From NCBI RefSeq assembly GCF_002288525.1, contig NZ_CP023068.1, positions 62,001 to 126,000 of the forward strand: a DNA stretch of 64,000 bases, in the 5' to 3' direction. The stretch comes from Sinorhizobium sojae CCBAU 05684 (GTDB lineage Bacteria; Pseudomonadota; Alphaproteobacteria; Rhizobiales; Rhizobiaceae). Position numbers and translations under genes: made by a program. Below, one piece after another: positions 35,372 through 44,545 of this stretch. Under the pieces are notes generated by a model. That model saw only the letters and a program-made list of their open reading frames with translations. It was not told where the DNA came from and did no database searches. Numbering within the stretch: position 1 is the stretch's first letter; the number at the start of each line of letters is the position of its first letter.

Positions 35372-36136
35372 TCAGAGCCCGGTGCGCCGTTTGAGATACT
35401 CTATTTCCGCATCCGTCAGCGGGCGACTTGCCCCCTTGGGCAGGTCGCCAAGGGCGATCTCGCCGATCGAGACCCTCAAGAGGCGAAGGCATTCGAAGCC
35501 GAGGGACTCGAGCATGCGACGGATCTGGCGATTGCGCCCTTCCTTGAGCTCCACCTCGATCCAGCTGTTGCGCTCGCCGCTCCTCAATCGACGGACCTGT
35601 GTGGCTTTCAGCAATTCGCCGCCCTCGCTCACCCCCTCTGTCATCGCCTGCGCCATGGCCGGGTCGAACTGGCCGCGCACCTGGACGTGGTAGACCTTGT
35701 CGAGATGGCTTTCGGGATCGAGCAGGCGCTGGGCAAGCACTGTGTCGTTGGTGAAAAGCAGAAGCCCCTCGCTCGCCTTGTCGAGCCGGCCGACCGGGGA
35801 GAGGAAGCGGGCCTCGCGCCGGTCGAGACCGTCGAACACAGTCGGACGCCCCTCCGGGTCGTCGCGGGTCGTCACGAGGCCGCGCGGCTTGTTCAGCATC
35901 AGATAGACCTTGGCTTCCGGCGCGATCGCCACCCCGTCGACGGCGATCCTGTCTTTCTCGATGTCGACCCAGCGGGACAGTTCCGTGGTACTCTGCCCGG
36001 CGACGCTGACGCGACCCTCTTCAATCAGCCTCGCGGCCTGGGTGCGTGAGCAATAGCCGAGCTTCGAGAGCGCGCGCGCGAGCGTCACGCGCTTGCCGGC
36101 CCGATCGCCGTCTTGCGCGTCTCTGCCTTGCTTCAT
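35372..36136 (-). CDS. RsuA/RluB-family pseudouridine synthase
   Basis: The product has 254 residues from ATG 36136, and a GTG at 36202 would add 22 polar residues. The N-terminal S4 RNA-binding domain is RVTLARALSKLGYCSRTQAA plus RLIEEGRVSVAG. The catalytic domain has LMLNKPRGLVTTRDDPEGRP, the catalytic Asp motif LSPVGRLDKASEGLLLFTND, and LKEGRNRQIRRMLESLGFEC. It isomerises a uridine in rRNA, the RluB/RluE/RluF/RsuA group being hard to tell apart by sequence alone. It is a housekeeping-type gene among accessory operons. It has no operon partner and is divergent from lacE. Confidence 0.88.
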   Translation of the reverse strand: MKQGRDAQDGDRAGKRVTLARALSKLGYCSRTQAARLIEEGRVSVAGQSTTELSRWVDIEKDRIAVDGVAIAPEAKVYLMLNKPRGLVTTRDDPEGRPTVFDGLDRREARFLSPVGRLDKASEGLLLFTNDTVLAQRLLDPESHLDKVYHVQVRGQFDPAMAQAMTEGVSEGGELLKATQVRRLRSGERNSWIEVELKEGRNRQIRRMLESLGFECLRLLRVSIGEIALGDLPKGASRPLTDAEIEYLKRRTGL

Positions 36137-36279
36137 CGCAGGTGGGCGGCGCCCTTTCACCCGTTCGTTCTCCGCATCCAATCGTCCTCGTCCATCTGGC
36201 ACAATCCGCGACCGGGGGCCAGAGAGGAATGCGTGCTATCGATCCGGCGAACGCCTCCACAGGCGCCGGAAATCCGGCA

Positions 36280-36308
36280 TTGGGGCGAGGCGGCAAAACC
36301 CATAGTAA
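36280..36308 (+). promoter_or_regulatory. Candidate lacE promoter
   Basis: TTGGGG (36280..36285) and TAGTAA (36303..36308) are separated by 17 bases, and the -10 overlaps the operator at 36304. An alternative pair is TTGCCT (36325) with AAATAC (36347). Confidence 0.45.
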
Positions 36309-36317
36309 AAATTTACT
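36304..36317. promoter_or_regulatory. Lac operator upstream of lacE
   Basis: AGTAAA-AA-TTTACT is an inverted repeat with perfect six-base arms, 89 bases before the lacE start. A near-identical site overlaps the promoter of the LacI-family gene at 56628, linking that regulator to this operon. Confidence 0.7.
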
Positions 36318-36405
36318 GAAAATATTGCCTCCGCCGAAATTTTGAGAAATACTCCGCCTCCGGGACGTGAGGACCGTCTCGGGGACCGAATCTTGGGAGG
36401 AGTTA

Positions 36406-37680
36406 ATGGACAAACTGGTGCGTACCCATCTGCCGCGTATCGCCGGCCTCGCCGTGGCGGGCGCGAGTCTCTTGGCCGTGAGCGCGGCGCAAGCGAAGGA
36501 AATCACCATCTGGTGCTGGGATCCGAACTTCAACGTCGCCATCATGAAGGAGGCCGGTGCGCGCTATACCAAGGCGCACCCGGACGTCACCTTCAATGTC
36601 GTTGACTTCGCCAAGGCCGACGTCGAGCAGAAGCTGCAGACGGGTCTCGCTTCCGGTACGGCCGACGCGCTCCCCGATATCGTGCTCATCGAGGACTACG
36701 GCGCGCAGAAATATCTCCAATCCTTCCCGGGTGCCTTCGCGCCGCTCTCCGGCACCGTCGACTATTCCGGTTTCGCACCCTACAAGGTCGAGGTGATGAC
36801 CCTCGACGGGCAGGTCTACGGCATGCCCTTCGATTCCGGTGTCACCGGGCTTTACTACCGCAAGGATTATCTCGAGCAGGCCGGCTTCAAGCCGGAGGAC
36901 ATGCAGAACATCACCTGGGACCGCTTCATCGAGATCGGCCAGGAGGTCGAGGCCAAGACCGGCAAGAAGATGATGGGCCTCGACCCCAACGATGCCGGGC
37001 TTGTCCGCATTATGACGCAGTCGGCCGGGCAATGGTATTTCGACAAGGAGGGCAAGCCGAACATCACCGGCAACGCCGCGCTGAAGGCGGCGCTGGAGAC
37101 GGTCGGCAAGATCATGTCCGCCAATATCTACAAACCGGCCAATGGCTGGTCCGACTGGGTCGGCACCTTCACCTCCGGCGATGTCGCGACGGTCGTCACC
37201 GGCGTGTGGATCACCGGCACCGTCAAGGCCCAGCCGGACCAGGCCGGCAAATGGGGCGTTGCGCCGATCCCGGCTCTTTCCGTCGAAGGTGCCACTCATG
37301 CTTCGAACCTCGGCGGATCGAGCTGGTATGTGCTTGAAAGCTCCGAGGAGAAGGCTGAGGCCATCGACTTCCTCAATGAAATCTATGGCAAGGACATCGA
37401 TTTCTACCAGACGATTCTGCAGGATCGCGGCGCCGTCGGCACGCTGCTCGCCGCCCGCGGCGGCGCTGCCTACGAGGAGGCCGATGCCTTCTTCGGCGGG
37501 GAGAAGGTCTGGCAGAACTTCTCCGACTGGCTGGCGAAGGTGCCTTCGGTGAATTACGGCATCTTCACCAACGAGGCCGATCTCGCGGTGACCGCGCAAT
37601 TGCCGGCGCTGTCGCAGGGCACTCCTGTGGATGAAGTGCTGCAGGCGATCGACGCCGAGATCGCCGGGCAGATCCAGTAA
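36406..37680 (+). CDS. lacE: Lactose ABC transporter substrate-binding protein
   Basis: This is a 424-residue periplasmic binding protein of the CUT1 type with a signal peptide (LPRIAGLAVAGASLLAVSAA, cleaved before KEITIWCWDP). The mature chain has YTKAHPDVTFNVVDFAKADV and TWDRFIEIGQEVEAKTGKKM. GGGAGGAG precedes ATG 36406. The downstream order permease-permease-GH2 beta-galactosidase-ATPase is exactly that of lacEFGZK described in Agrobacterium radiobacter and S. meliloti, which is the basis for the name. A strong hairpin follows the stop, probably raising the level of this protein over the permeases. Confidence 0.92.
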   Translation: MDKLVRTHLPRIAGLAVAGASLLAVSAAQAKEITIWCWDPNFNVAIMKEAGARYTKAHPDVTFNVVDFAKADVEQKLQTGLASGTADALPDIVLIEDYGAQKYLQSFPGAFAPLSGTVDYSGFAPYKVEVMTLDGQVYGMPFDSGVTGLYYRKDYLEQAGFKPEDMQNITWDRFIEIGQEVEAKTGKKMMGLDPNDAGLVRIMTQSAGQWYFDKEGKPNITGNAALKAALETVGKIMSANIYKPANGWSDWVGTFTSGDVATVVTGVWITGTVKAQPDQAGKWGVAPIPALSVEGATHASNLGGSSWYVLESSEEKAEAIDFLNEIYGKDIDFYQTILQDRGAVGTLLAARGGAAYEEADAFFGGEKVWQNFSDWLAKVPSVNYGIFTNEADLAVTAQLPALSQGTPVDEVLQAIDAEIAGQIQ

Positions 37681-37708
37681 TCGAGCCGGTCGGTTGCGAC
37701 CGCTTCCC

Positions 37709-37733
37709 GGCCGTGGCGATGCGAGCCACGGCC
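37709..37733 (+). terminator. Hairpin between lacE and lacF
   Basis: A perfect nine-base stem GGCCGTGGC / GCCACGGCC with a seven-base loop starts 29 bases after the lacE stop. It is likely an mRNA stabiliser or partial terminator, since lacF continues the operon. Confidence 0.7.
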
Positions 37734-37762
37734 AATGATCTCCTATGTTCATGAGGTTGACG

Positions 37763-38662
37763 ATGGCTCACCCGCGCCGCGGCGGCATCGGCCGGTATTA
37801 TGACGTCAATGGCTGGCTCTTCGTCGCGCCGGCGCTCGGGCTGATCGCCATTTTCATGGTCTACCCGATCCTCTGGTCGCTCTGGATGTCCTTCCAGTCC
37901 GGCCGCGGCATGATGATGAAGTTCGCCGGTTTCGCCAATATCGTTCGCCTCGGGAACGATCCGATCTTCATCAAGGCACTGACCAACACCATGACCTATT
38001 TCGTGGTGCAGGTGCCGATCATGATCCTGCTGGCGCTGATCCTGGCGTCGCTGCTCAACAATCCGCGCCTCATCGGCCGCGGCCTGTTCCGGACCGCGAT
38101 CTTTCTGCCCTGCGTCACCTCGCTCGTGGCCTATTCCGTGCTTTTCAAGGGCATGTTCGCCCCCGACGGCATCGTCAATTCGACGCTCCAGGCGATCGGC
38201 GTCATTGCCTCGCCCATTCCGTGGCTGACAAACCCTTTCTGGGCGAAGACGCTGGTCATCATCGCGATCACCTGGCGCTGGACCGGATACAACATGATCT
38301 TCTATCTGGCCGCCCTGCAGAACATCGACAAATCGATCTACGAGGTTGCCCGCATCGACGGTGTTCCGGCCTGGGCGCGCTTCACCCACATCACCATTCC
38401 GCTCCTGAAACCGGTGATCCTCTTCACGACGGTGATCTCGACGATCGGCACGCTGCAGCTCTTCGACGAGGTCTACAACCTGACCGAGGGCAAGGGCGGC
38501 CCCTCCAATGCGACGCTGACGCTCTCGCTCTATATCTACAATCTGACCTTCCGTTACATGCCGAGTTTCGGTTACGCGGCGACGGTCTCCTACGTCATCG
38601 TCGTGCTCGTGGCCCTTCTCGCCTCCCTGCAGTTCTTCCTGGCACGGGAGCGCGACCGATGA
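37763..38662 (+). CDS. lacF: Lactose ABC transporter permease
   Basis: The product is a 299-residue MalF-type permease with six helices (NGWLFVAPALGLIAIFMVYP at the start) and the EAA loop KSIYEVARIDGVPAWARFTH. I chose ATG 37763 because GAGG lies 5 bases upstream. The in-frame ATGs at 37745 and 37751 lack a good site. It overlaps lacG by four bases (ATGA), so the two permeases are translationally coupled. It forms the channel with LacG for lactose delivered by LacE. Confidence 0.9.
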   Translation: MAHPRRGGIGRYYDVNGWLFVAPALGLIAIFMVYPILWSLWMSFQSGRGMMMKFAGFANIVRLGNDPIFIKALTNTMTYFVVQVPIMILLALILASLLNNPRLIGRGLFRTAIFLPCVTSLVAYSVLFKGMFAPDGIVNSTLQAIGVIASPIPWLTNPFWAKTLVIIAITWRWTGYNMIFYLAALQNIDKSIYEVARIDGVPAWARFTHITIPLLKPVILFTTVISTIGTLQLFDEVYNLTEGKGGPSNATLTLSLYIYNLTFRYMPSFGYAATVSYVIVVLVALLASLQFFLARERDR

Positions 38663-39480
38663 GGACGAAATCCACGAACGTACTTCCCGCGATCGTCACC
38701 TATGGCTTCGTCGGGCTGATGGCTTTCCTCTCCGTCTTCCCGTTCATCTGGATGGTGATCGGCGCCACCAATGCGTCGATCGACATCATGAAAGGCAAGA
38801 TGCTGCCGGGTGAAGCGCTGGCGACCAATGTCGCCAACTTCTTCACGCTGGTGAACGTGCCGCTCGTCTTCTGGAATTCAGCGAAGGTCGCCATTCTCGC
38901 GACGGTGCTGACGCTCGCCGTCTCGTCGCTCGCCGGCTACGGTTTCGAGATCTTCCGCTCGCGCCAGCGCGAACGGCTCTACAGCGCCATGCTGCTGACG
39001 CTGATGATCCCGTTCGCAGCGCTGATGATCCCGCTCTTCATCATGATGGGGAAGGCGGGTCTCATCAACACCCATCTCGCCGTGGTGCTGCCGACGATCG
39101 GCTCGGCCTTCGTCGTCTTCTATTTCCGCCAGAGCACCAAGGCGTTTCCGTCGGAACTGCGCGACGCCGCGAAGGTCGACGGACTCAAGGAGTGGCAGAT
39201 CTTTCTCTATATCTACGTGCCGGTGATGCGTTCCACCTATGCGGCGGCCTTCATCATCGTCTTCATGACCGCCTGGAACAATTATCTCTGGCCGCTGATC
39301 GTCCTGCAGTCCAACGAGACCAAGACGATCACCCTGGTCATCTCCTCGCTCGCTTCGGCCTACTATCCCGATTACGGCGTCGTGATGGTCGGCACGATCC
39401 TCGCGACGCTGCCGACGCTTGCCGTCTTCTTTCTCATGCAACGCCAGTTCGTCCAGGGCATGCTGGGCTCAGTCAAATAG
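38659..39480 (+). CDS. lacG: Lactose ABC transporter permease
   Basis: This is a 273-residue MalG-type permease: ILPAIV-like first helix (TYGFVGLMAFLSVFPFIWMV), four further helices and the EAA loop ELRDAAKVDGLKEWQIFLYI. The open frame extends much further upstream, but those residues read lacF in the wrong frame. ATG 38659 in the ATGA overlap is clearly correct. It ends RQFVQGMLGSVK in the usual style and is followed 5 bases later by lacZ. Confidence 0.9.
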   Translation: MRTKSTNVLPAIVTYGFVGLMAFLSVFPFIWMVIGATNASIDIMKGKMLPGEALATNVANFFTLVNVPLVFWNSAKVAILATVLTLAVSSLAGYGFEIFRSRQRERLYSAMLLTLMIPFAALMIPLFIMMGKAGLINTHLAVVLPTIGSAFVVFYFRQSTKAFPSELRDAAKVDGLKEWQIFLYIYVPVMRSTYAAAFIIVFMTAWNNYLWPLIVLQSNETKTITLVISSLASAYYPDYGVVMVGTILATLPTLAVFFLMQRQFVQGMLGSVK

Positions 39481-39485
39481 GAACG

Positions 39486-41747
39486 ATGATGCGCTCTGTT
39501 ACTTCCCTCAACAATTCATGGGTCTTCTCGGAAGGCTTCGCGGACGCCGGCACGCTCAGGAGCGGGGAGCCGGTAAGCCTGCCGCACAATGCGGTCGAAC
39601 TGCCCTTCAACTATTTCGACGAGACGTGCTACCAGCGCGCCTTCACCTATCAGAAGGTGCTTGCCTGGCGTCCGGAATACGAGGCCCGAGAGGTCTCGCT
39701 CGTCTTCGATGCGGCGATGGCCGACGCCGTCGTCTATCTGAACGGCGAGGAACTCGTCGCCCACAAGGACGGCTACACGCCTTTCGAGGTGCGACTGACA
39801 GGACGGCTGCGTAGCGGCGACAATCTGATCACCGTCAAGATCGACGGCAGCGAGAATCCGCAGATCCCGCCCTTCGGCGGCCGGATCGATTATCTCACCT
39901 ATGCCGGTATCTATCGCGACGTGTGGCTCAAAGTCACTGACGCGGTATCGATCGCCAATATCAAGATCGAAGCCCGCGACGTCTTGAGTGAAACGAAGTC
40001 GGTCTCCGTCCGCTGCGATCTCGCCAATCCGCAGGGTCTGAGCGTTGCGGGCACGGTAACGGCGCTCCTCCGGGACGCCAAGGGCGAATTGCTGGCCGAG
40101 GCGGTCGGCGAGACTCGGGGCGAGAGCGTTACGCTCGATATCACGGGCCTCACGGGAGTTTCGCTCTGGGATGTCGACGATCCGGCGCTCTACCAGATGG
40201 AAGTCCAGCTCAGGACCGACCAGGGCCGCGACCTCCAGGCTACATACTTCGGCTTCCGCACGGCGGAATTCACTGCCGAAGGCTTCCGCCTCAATGGCCG
40301 GCCGTTGAAGATCCGCGGCCTCAATCGCCACCAGGCCTTTCCCTATGTCGGCTATGCCATGGGCCGCACCGCGCAGGAGCGCGACGCGGAAATCCTCAAG
40401 CACACGCTCCACTGCAATCTGGTGCGCACCTCGCATTATCCGCAGTCGAAATGGTTCCTCGACCATTGCGACCGGATCGGCCTGCTCGTCTTCGAGGAGA
40501 TACCCGGCTGGCAGCATATCGGCGGCGAGGAATGGAAGCAGGAGGCGATCCGCAATGTTCGTCGGATGATCGAGCGCGACTGGAACCACCCGTCGATCGT
40601 CATCTGGGGCGTGCGCATCAACGAATCCCAGGACTTGCACGACTTCTATGTCGAGACCAACCGCTTGGCCCGCGAACTCGACTCGACGCGGCAGACCGGC
40701 GGCGTGCGCTACATCACCGACAGCGAATTCCTCGAGGACGTCTACACCATGAACGACTTCATCCTCGGCAACGAGGAATTGCCGGGCTCCAATCGCCCGC
40801 GCACGCCCTTGCGCCCGCAGCAGGAATGTACCGGGCTTTCCCGGAAGGTGCCCTATCTCATCACCGAATTCGGCGGCCACATGTATCCGACGAAGATCTA
40901 CGACCAGGAGCAGCGCCAGGCCGAACATGTGCGCCGGCACCTGGAAGTGCTGAACGCTGCCCATGGCGATCCGAGCATTTCCGGCGCGATCGGCTGGTGC
41001 ATGTTCGACTACAACACCCACAAGGATTTCGGCTCCGGCGATCGGATCTGCTATCACGGCGTCATGGACATGTTCCGCGAACCGAAATTCGCCGCTTACG
41101 TTTATGCGAGCCAGTGCGACCCTTCGGAGGAAGTGGTGATGAAGCCGGTGACCTTCTGGGCGCGCGGCGAGCGCAATATCGGCGGCGTGCTGCCCTTGAT
41201 CGTGCTCACCAATTGCGACGAGGTCGAGCTGAAATATGGCGCGCTCACGAAGCGCGTCAGGCCGGACCGCGAGAACTTCCCGCACCTGCCGCATCCACCT
41301 GTCGTCATTGACCATCGCCACTTCACAAAGGACGAGCTCGGCGTCTGGGGCATGAAGTGGGAAAGCGCTGAATTCACCGGTTTCCTGGCCGGTAAGACGG
41401 TCGCCAACCTCCGCATGGTCGCCGATCCGGTGCCGATGACGCTGAAGCTTCAGGCGGATAGCGCCGCGATCCGCGCCGAGGGCCGCGACAGCGTCCGCGT
41501 GATCGTCCGCGCGCTCGACCAGGTCGACAATGTCCTGCCCTTTCTGAACGACGCCATCGATGTATCGGTGCAGGGGCCGGCGCGCCTGATCGGTCCGAGC
41601 CGGCTCGTCTTGCAGGGCGGCTCGACCGGCTTCTGGCTGGAGTCGACGGGAACCGCGGGCGAAATCCTGGTGACCGTCACCTCATCGCGTCTGGGTACGA
41701 CAAAGATCAAGCTTTCCGCCGTGGTCGAAGGAGCGGCCGGGGCATGA
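39486..41747 (+). CDS. lacZ: GH2 beta-galactosidase
   Basis: The product has 753 residues and no signal peptide, so it is cytoplasmic. The domain order is an N-terminal sugar-binding jelly roll (about 1-160, [20 protein letters not shown]), an immunoglobulin-like domain (about 165-270), the TIM barrel (about 275-560) and a C-terminal beta region. The acid/base Glu is at about 380 ([10 protein letters not shown]) and the nucleophile Glu at about 461 ([10 protein letters not shown]). It is much shorter than E. coli LacZ (about 1020) but fits the compact rhizobial LacZ. A second in-frame ATG follows directly (39489). It hydrolyses imported lactose, and its stop overlaps lacK (ATGA). Confidence 0.92.
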   Translation: MMRSVTSLNNSWVFSEGFADAGTLRSGEPVSLPHNAVELPFNYFDETCYQRAFTYQKVLAWRPEYEAREVSLVFDAAMADAVVYLNGEELVAHKDGYTPFEVRLTGRLRSGDNLITVKIDGSENPQIPPFGGRIDYLTYAGIYRDVWLKVTDAVSIANIKIEARDVLSETKSVSVRCDLANPQGLSVAGTVTALLRDAKGELLAEAVGETRGESVTLDITGLTGVSLWDVDDPALYQMEVQLRTDQGRDLQATYFGFRTAEFTAEGFRLNGRPLKIRGLNRHQAFPYVGYAMGRTAQERDAEILKHTLHCNLVRTSHYPQSKWFLDHCDRIGLLVFEEIPGWQHIGGEEWKQEAIRNVRRMIERDWNHPSIVIWGVRINESQDLHDFYVETNRLARELDSTRQTGGVRYITDSEFLEDVYTMNDFILGNEELPGSNRPRTPLRPQQECTGLSRKVPYLITEFGGHMYPTKIYDQEQRQAEHVRRHLEVLNAAHGDPSISGAIGWCMFDYNTHKDFGSGDRICYHGVMDMFREPKFAAYVYASQCDPSEEVVMKPVTFWARGERNIGGVLPLIVLTNCDEVELKYGALTKRVRPDRENFPHLPHPPVVIDHRHFTKDELGVWGMKWESAEFTGFLAGKTVANLRMVADPVPMTLKLQADSAAIRAEGRDSVRVIVRALDQVDNVLPFLNDAIDVSVQGPARLIGPSRLVLQGGSTGFWLESTGTAGEILVTVTSSRLGTTKIKLSAVVEGAAGA

Positions 41748-42820
41748 GCGAACTGCAACTCACCGATGTCCGCAAGTCCTATGGCGGACTCGAAGTCATC
41801 AAAGGTGTCAATCTCGACATCAGGTCGGGCGAGTTCGTCGTCTTTGTCGGACCGTCCGGCTGCGGCAAGTCGACCCTGCTTCGCATGATCGCCGGGCTCG
41901 AGGAGATCACCTCCGGCGACCTCACGATCGACGACATCCGGATGAACGATGTCGACCCGTCGAAACGCGGCATTGCCATGGTCTTCCAGTCCTATGCGCT
42001 CTATCCGCACATGACGGTGCGGGAAAACATGGGCTTTGCCTTGCGTTTTGCCGGTGTCCCCAAACCCGAGATCGAGAAGCGCGTGAAGGAAGCGGCCAGC
42101 ATCCTGGAGCTCGAGCCGCTGCTCGACCGGAAGCCGAAGCAGCTCTCCGGCGGACAGCGCCAGCGCGTGGCGATCGGTCGGGCGATCGTCCGCCACCCGA
42201 AGATCTTCCTCTTTGACGAGCCGCTTTCAAACCTCGATGCGGAGCTGCGCGTCCATATGCGCATCGAGATCGCAAGGCTGCACAAACAGCTTGCTGCGAC
42301 GATCATTTACGTGACTCACGATCAGGTCGAGGCGATGACGCTTGCCGACAAGATCGTCGTCTTGCGCAGCGGCGTGGTGGAGCAGGTCGGCTCTCCGCTC
42401 GAACTCTATGACGATCCCGCCAATCTCTTTGTTGCGGGATTTATCGGCTCACCGAAGATGAATTTCCTGAAGGGCGTCATCGAGACCGGCGGGGACGGGC
42501 AGGCCTATGCACGGCTGCCGGACCATGGCGATGTGAGAATCACCGTCAGCCCGAAGGGCATGGCAGAGGGCATGCCGGTGACGATCGGCATCCGACCCGA
42601 GCATTTTAAGGAGGATGGTTCGGCTAGCCTCGACCTGACGATCGACATGCTCGAGCATCTCGGCGGCGAAACCTTCGCCTATGCCCGCCATGGCAAGAGC
42701 GAATTGATCGTGATCGAGACGAAGAACGGTCGGAGTCTCAAATCCGGCGATCGCATCGCGGCGCGATTTGACCCGGCTTGCGCGCTGGTGTTTGACGAGC
42801 GTGGAAAGAGGTTGCGGTAG
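41744..42820 (+). CDS. lacK: Lactose ABC transporter ATP-binding protein
   Basis: This 358-residue ATPase of the UgpC/MalK type has Walker A ([20 protein letters not shown]), Q-loop ([17 protein letters not shown]), signature ([17 protein letters not shown]), Walker B ([16 protein letters not shown]) and switch His ([15 protein letters not shown]). The C-terminal TOBE-type domain is [20 protein letters not shown]. It is the last gene of the lac operon and is coupled to lacZ. Such ATPases can serve several sugar importers, so it might also support others that lack their own. Confidence 0.92.
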   Translation: MSELQLTDVRKSYGGLEVIKGVNLDIRSGEFVVFVGPSGCGKSTLLRMIAGLEEITSGDLTIDDIRMNDVDPSKRGIAMVFQSYALYPHMTVRENMGFALRFAGVPKPEIEKRVKEAASILELEPLLDRKPKQLSGGQRQRVAIGRAIVRHPKIFLFDEPLSNLDAELRVHMRIEIARLHKQLAATIIYVTHDQVEAMTLADKIVVLRSGVVEQVGSPLELYDDPANLFVAGFIGSPKMNFLKGVIETGGDGQAYARLPDHGDVRITVSPKGMAEGMPVTIGIRPEHFKEDGSASLDLTIDMLEHLGGETFAYARHGKSELIVIETKNGRSLKSGDRIAARFDPACALVFDERGKRLR

Positions 42821-42994
42821 AGCGGACCGTATCGGCGGCCACGCCGATCCTGTCTTGTCCCGAGATATACGTTTCCGCTTCCAATTGAGTGCGATGCCTC
42901 GCTCATTGCGGACGGCGGACGGGGTGAAGCCCCAGAGCTGTTCTTACCCGAAGGGACGGATGGGGGATCGCTCCGGGGCTCCGAAATGGTCCGA

Positions 42995-43342
42995 TCAGCG
43001 ACGACGGCTATCGGACCTGGACTCGCGAGAGTTTGTCCGGCTGTTCGCAAATTCGCTCGGGCAATTGTTGTTGGCCGCGGGCATTTGTCGAAGCCGCTTT
43101 TTTACAAGCTGTCCGTTTCGGCCCTCTCGGAACTTTGTGAGTCTCGCGGGCGGGTCGAGGAAAGTTACCAGCAGGAAGCCAACAGGCACGAGCAGGTAGG
43201 CCGGAATACCTGTGCTGGCGCTTGCAAGAAACGCAGTCGCCATGGCGATCGCAATGTAGACAGCGAATGCCAGCGGGCTGGCGAGCAGCCGAAAGGCGAA
43301 ATCGGAAGAGCGATATTTCCGTTCGCTGATCGAGAAAGCCAT
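42995..43342 (-). CDS. Small two-helix membrane protein, hypothetical
   Basis: The frame has 115 residues from ATG 43342, while the ATG at 43411 would add 23 residues. It starts MAFSISERKYRSSDFAFRLL. Two hydrophobic helices follow (SPLAFAVYIAIAMATAFLAS and IPAYLLVPVGFLLVTFLDPP), then a very polar basic tail ending SRESRSDSRRR. The helices make it look real, but the tail may be out-of-context sequence. Its upstream region carries the AAGGTCCTA-type motifs shared with the Gly/Asn-rich gene promoters, which hints at membership of the same regulon (inference). Confidence 0.45.
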   Translation of the reverse strand: MAFSISERKYRSSDFAFRLLASPLAFAVYIAIAMATAFLASASTGIPAYLLVPVGFLLVTFLDPPARLTKFREGRNGQLVKKRLRQMPAANNNCPSEFANSRTNSRESRSDSRRR

Positions 43343-43442
43343 TGCGGGAACTCCCAAATAGAACCTGCGTTCATCTTTGGCCGTTGCCCCCTCGGCGCTG
43401 ATTTGCACCATATGGAACGGGCCAGCTGTTTGGCAACGACCC

Positions 43443-43480
43443 TAAGACCTTTGAATGAGCAGATCGGACTAAGGTCCTAC
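43443..43480. promoter_or_regulatory. GGTCC-motif cluster upstream of the small membrane protein
   Basis: TAAGACCTTT (43443), ATCGGACTAA (43463) and AAGGTCCTAC (43471) lie within 38 bases. The same elements recur at 45350 and 48167-48321. Confidence 0.5.
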
Positions 43481-43613
43481 ACGCCACAGTTGTTCTTGAG
43501 ATCTCGTCGCGGCGACCCGGCGGCGAATTCCCATCGCGGGGAGTAGGGAAGACCGTTGAGCGTACACCGACGCCAAGGAACGGTGCATCCGATAGGCTGA
43601 GCGACGGTCTTTT

Positions 43614-43717
43614 GCAGCGCGCTGCGCGTCTTTTCAGACGCGCAAAGGGCCCTGTAACTCTTTGAACCTGCGCACCGCGCTTTCCGAAAATCGAGTGCGA
43701 TTTTCGGGCCGATGCGC
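43614..43717. repeat. RIME-type intergenic mosaic element, copy 4, overlapping the EAL gene end
   Basis: First hairpin GCGCGTC-TTTTCA-GACGCGC, spacer with CTGTAACTCTTTGAA, second hairpin CCGAAAATCG...CGATTTTCGG then GCCGATGCGCGAG. The 3' end of the EAL gene lies inside it. Confidence 0.85.
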
Positions 43718-44488
43718 GAGCGGGTTCCCGCGCTGGACCACCGGGCGGCACGGCTCGGAATAGATGGGCGGTAGCGTTGGTTCCGACAGGAGAAGGCCCT
43801 GAACGTGGGTCGCTCCGGCAATCTTGGCGGCGTCGAGTTGCTCGTATGTTTCGATCCCTTCGATCACTATCACCGATGCCGAGCGGGATGCGCGGGCGAC
43901 GATGTGGCGGAGCATGGGCGCGGCGTCGCCCCGGCCATGCCATGCCAAAGATGCATCGATCTTGACAATGTCGACGGGGAAGGACGGGAGCGTGCGGGCG
44001 ATCGCGTGTTCGGTTCCGAACGCCTCCATCGCGATCCGGTACCCCAGGGCGCGGGCGTTCTGGAGCATCGCGGCCGAATGTGTCTTCAACCCAACGCTTC
44101 CCGTGACTTCGAGAATCATGCGCCGCGCCACAGCTCGGTGCTTGAAGAGCAATTCGTATAACGTCGCCGAGCTGTGCTTGTCGGCCAGACTCGAAGCCTG
44201 GATGTCGCAACCCAGCACACAGGACGGGTGACGGGCCAGCCAGTCCAATGCGAGTTGCAGGAGGTACCGGTCGAAGGCTGGGCTGCCCGAAATCTCGGGC
44301 ATTGCCAAGAGCTCTTCACTGGTTCGGATCGTGCCGTCGGGCTCGGTGAACCTGCCCAGACACTCCGAATAGAGGACCTTTGCGAGGTCGTCGACCGCGT
44401 TGATCTGCTGCAGGGAAAACCCGATCCGTTCTTGCTGCATCGCCTGCGGCGCGACGCCGCCTGCGAGGTCGAGTTTCTCTGCATTCAT
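43634..44488 (-). CDS. Degenerate EAL-domain protein with RIME-encoded tail
   Basis: The product has 284 residues from ATG 44488. The EAL fold is recognisable: YSECLGRFTEPDG takes the place of ExLxR, followed by LDWLARHPSCVLGCDIQASS, MILEVTGSVGLKTH, VDIVKIDASLAWHG and VIVIEGIETYEQLDAAKIAG. The metal-binding DDFG is changed to MEAFG, so c-di-GMP hydrolysis is unlikely. It is probably a sensor or a protein-interaction module. The last 27 or so residues (from about AHRPENRTRFSE to the stop) are encoded by a RIME repeat, so the original C-terminus was replaced or extended. No signal or membrane segment is seen. Confidence 0.8.
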   Translation of the reverse strand: MNAEKLDLAGGVAPQAMQQERIGFSLQQINAVDDLAKVLYSECLGRFTEPDGTIRTSEELLAMPEISGSPAFDRYLLQLALDWLARHPSCVLGCDIQASSLADKHSSATLYELLFKHRAVARRMILEVTGSVGLKTHSAAMLQNARALGYRIAMEAFGTEHAIARTLPSFPVDIVKIDASLAWHGRGDAAPMLRHIVARASRSASVIVIEGIETYEQLDAAKIAGATHVQGLLLSEPTLPPIYSEPCRPVVQRGNPLAHRPENRTRFSESAVRRFKELQGPLRV

Positions 44489-44545
44489 AGGTCGACCTCT
44501 TTCGTTCAGCTCCACCGGCGGCGTCCAATCGTCGAGTGGTCAGGG

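Noticed and set aside
39516-41321. Minus-strand frame of 601 codons opposite lacZ
   Set aside because: It is antisense to a gene with clear catalytic motifs and has no protein-like features of its own.
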